Assembly (NCBI RefSeq): GCF_001421415.1
Contig: NZ_LMKH01000037.1
Location: 1 to 64,000, forward strand
Direction of reading: 5' to 3'
DNA length: 64,000 nucleotides
From: Sphingomonas sp. Leaf208
GTDB taxonomy: Bacteria; Pseudomonadota; Alphaproteobacteria; Sphingomonadales; Sphingomonadaceae
In this document: piece after piece, positions 63,265-64,000 of the stretch
Position numbering within the stretch: position 1 is the first letter of the stretch
Layout: every line of letters begins with the position of its first letter
Notes under the pieces: generated by a model
What the model was told of the DNA's origin: nothing
Databases searched by the model: none
Seen by the model: only the letters and a program-made list of their open reading frames with translations
Translations under genes and position numbers: made by a program

Positions 63265-64000
63265 CTAAGCGCGGATCGCCGCCCCCTCAAGCGCGCGCGC
63301 CAGCAACCGGTCGATCGGCTCCTGCAGCATCGTCTCGCTTAGCGTCGGCGCGTGGCCGACACCCGGCACCGTCACCAGTTCCGCCTGATCTAGCGATGCC
63401 GCCATCCGCTCCGCCGTCGCCGCCGACAGCAGGTCCGATCGCCCCCCGCGCACGATCAGCGTCGGCACATCGCGCAGGGAGCCTAGCGCCTGCCACATGT
63501 CAGGCCCCGCCTCGTTCCCCGGCACGCGGAACGGCTCGGCGATCTTCAGATCGTAATCGAGCACGATCCGCCCCGAACTGTTGAGCCGGTACAGCCGCTT
63601 GGCCATCGCCAGCCAATCCTCGATCTGCCAGTCGGGATAGACGTCGGCGTTGTTCTCCGAAACGCAGCGGGCTGCATGCATCCAGGTCGGGAAAACGCTC
63701 GCCTTGCCGACATAGCCGCGGATTCGCGACAGGCCCTGCGCGTCGATCTCCGGGCCGACGTCGTTGAGCAACGCCGCCATCATCCGACCGCGCGATGGCC
63801 CGGCCATCAGCATCGTCACGATCCCGCCCAGCGACGTGCCGAACGCGATATACCGATCGATACCCTGGTCGGTCAGCAACGCCTCGACGTCCTGCACGTA
63901 GGTCAGCGGCACGTACGACATCGGGTCCTTCGCGTAGGCGCTCTCGCCCCGCCCGCGAAAGTCCACCGCGATCAGGCGCCAGCGCCCCGCCAGCCTGGCC
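63265..64000 (-). CDS. Alpha/beta hydrolase, truncated by the window edge
   Basis: The last ~245 codons of an alpha/beta hydrolase, with the 5' end beyond the window. VDFRGRGES fits the usual oxyanion/strand 4 region; FGTSLGGIV carries the nucleophile Ser; the His is in VPGVGHAPTLSE, near the C-terminus; and the Asp is probably in VRGGRSDLLS. Substrate unknown. Open frame continues to base 64000 with no stop, so it is a partial gene; the initiation codon is not visible. Confidence 0.88.
   Translation of the reverse strand, partial: ARLAGRWRLIAVDFRGRGESAYAKDPMSYVPLTYVQDVEALLTDQGIDRYIAFGTSLGGIVTMLMAGPSRGRMMAALLNDVGPEIDAQGLSRIRGYVGKASVFPTWMHAARCVSENNADVYPDWQIEDWLAMAKRLYRLNSSGRIVLDYDLKIAEPFRVPGNEAGPDMWQALGSLRDVPTLIVRGGRSDLLSAATAERMAASLDQAELVTVPGVGHAPTLSETMLQEPIDRLLARALEGAAIRA

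Overview
The window looks like chromosomal DNA of a high-GC alphaproteobacterium of the Sphingomonadales, most likely Sphingomonas or a close relative. The evidence is the codon bias, the TonB-dependent receptor, the TamA/TamB pair, DUF1178, and dense short intergenic palindromes of the kind common in that group. This placement is inferred from gene content; no rRNA gene is present. Genes are tightly packed, often with 1-8 bp start/stop overlaps. There is one tRNA (Ser, anticodon TGA), no CRISPR array and no recognisable insertion sequence.

Layout. 1-760: a 232-bp tandem duplication at the window edge carrying the 3' end of an RNase H-like gene. 757-5942: a BrkB/YihY membrane protein and a YbbA/YbbP-type ABC exporter, divergent from a TesA-like lipoprotein esterase. 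6055-12926: a Crp/Fnr regulator, two transglutaminase-like proteins, an N-formylglutamate amidohydrolase family protein and a large hybrid histidine kinase. 13135-15612: a TonB-dependent receptor with a Zur/Fur-like palindrome upstream, then a Mop domain protein. 15654-23879: a four-gene chain glgX-treZ-malQ-treY linked by ATGA overlaps, turning glycogen-type glucans into trehalose, with a possible EcfG-type stress promoter upstream. 24061-31105: an OYE-family oxidoreductase, an SDR/GH15/SDR operon and a large-subunit catalase. Trehalose synthesis plus catalase suggest a stress-protection neighbourhood.

31102-34461 holds a GT2-like glycosyltransferase, a NodS-like methyltransferase, a PIG-L/LmbE deacetylase and an acyl-CoA dehydrogenase-like protein. 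The first three reaction types resemble Nod-factor chemistry, and this is one of the two most interesting regions. 35282-37546 is a comF-grxC-nitrilase-DUF1178 run. 38473-42762 is a signalling operon: an EAL protein with a degenerate GGDEF, a TPR hybrid kinase with a degenerate receiver, and a single-domain receiver. Beside it, 42854-43034 has a promoter-like sequence, a 17-codon ORF with a strong ribosome binding site, and a long hairpin. 43208-52750 has a Baeyer-Villiger-type monooxygenase, tamB, tamA, a small exported protein, a prepilin peptidase and a small membrane protein.

52839-64000 is mixed metabolism: thiolase, D-2-hydroxyacid dehydrogenase, LysE exporter, nitronate monooxygenase-like protein, GT4 glycosyltransferase, GH130 enzyme, SDR and a truncated alpha/beta hydrolase. 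Two oddities are embedded here. A DUF559 nuclease-like gene is bracketed by inverted GC-rich palindromes, one of which encodes the protein's C-terminus. A cysteine-containing small protein gene carries an apparent single-base frameshift. Four families of intergenic palindromes recur; all three copies of the commonest lie between convergent genes.
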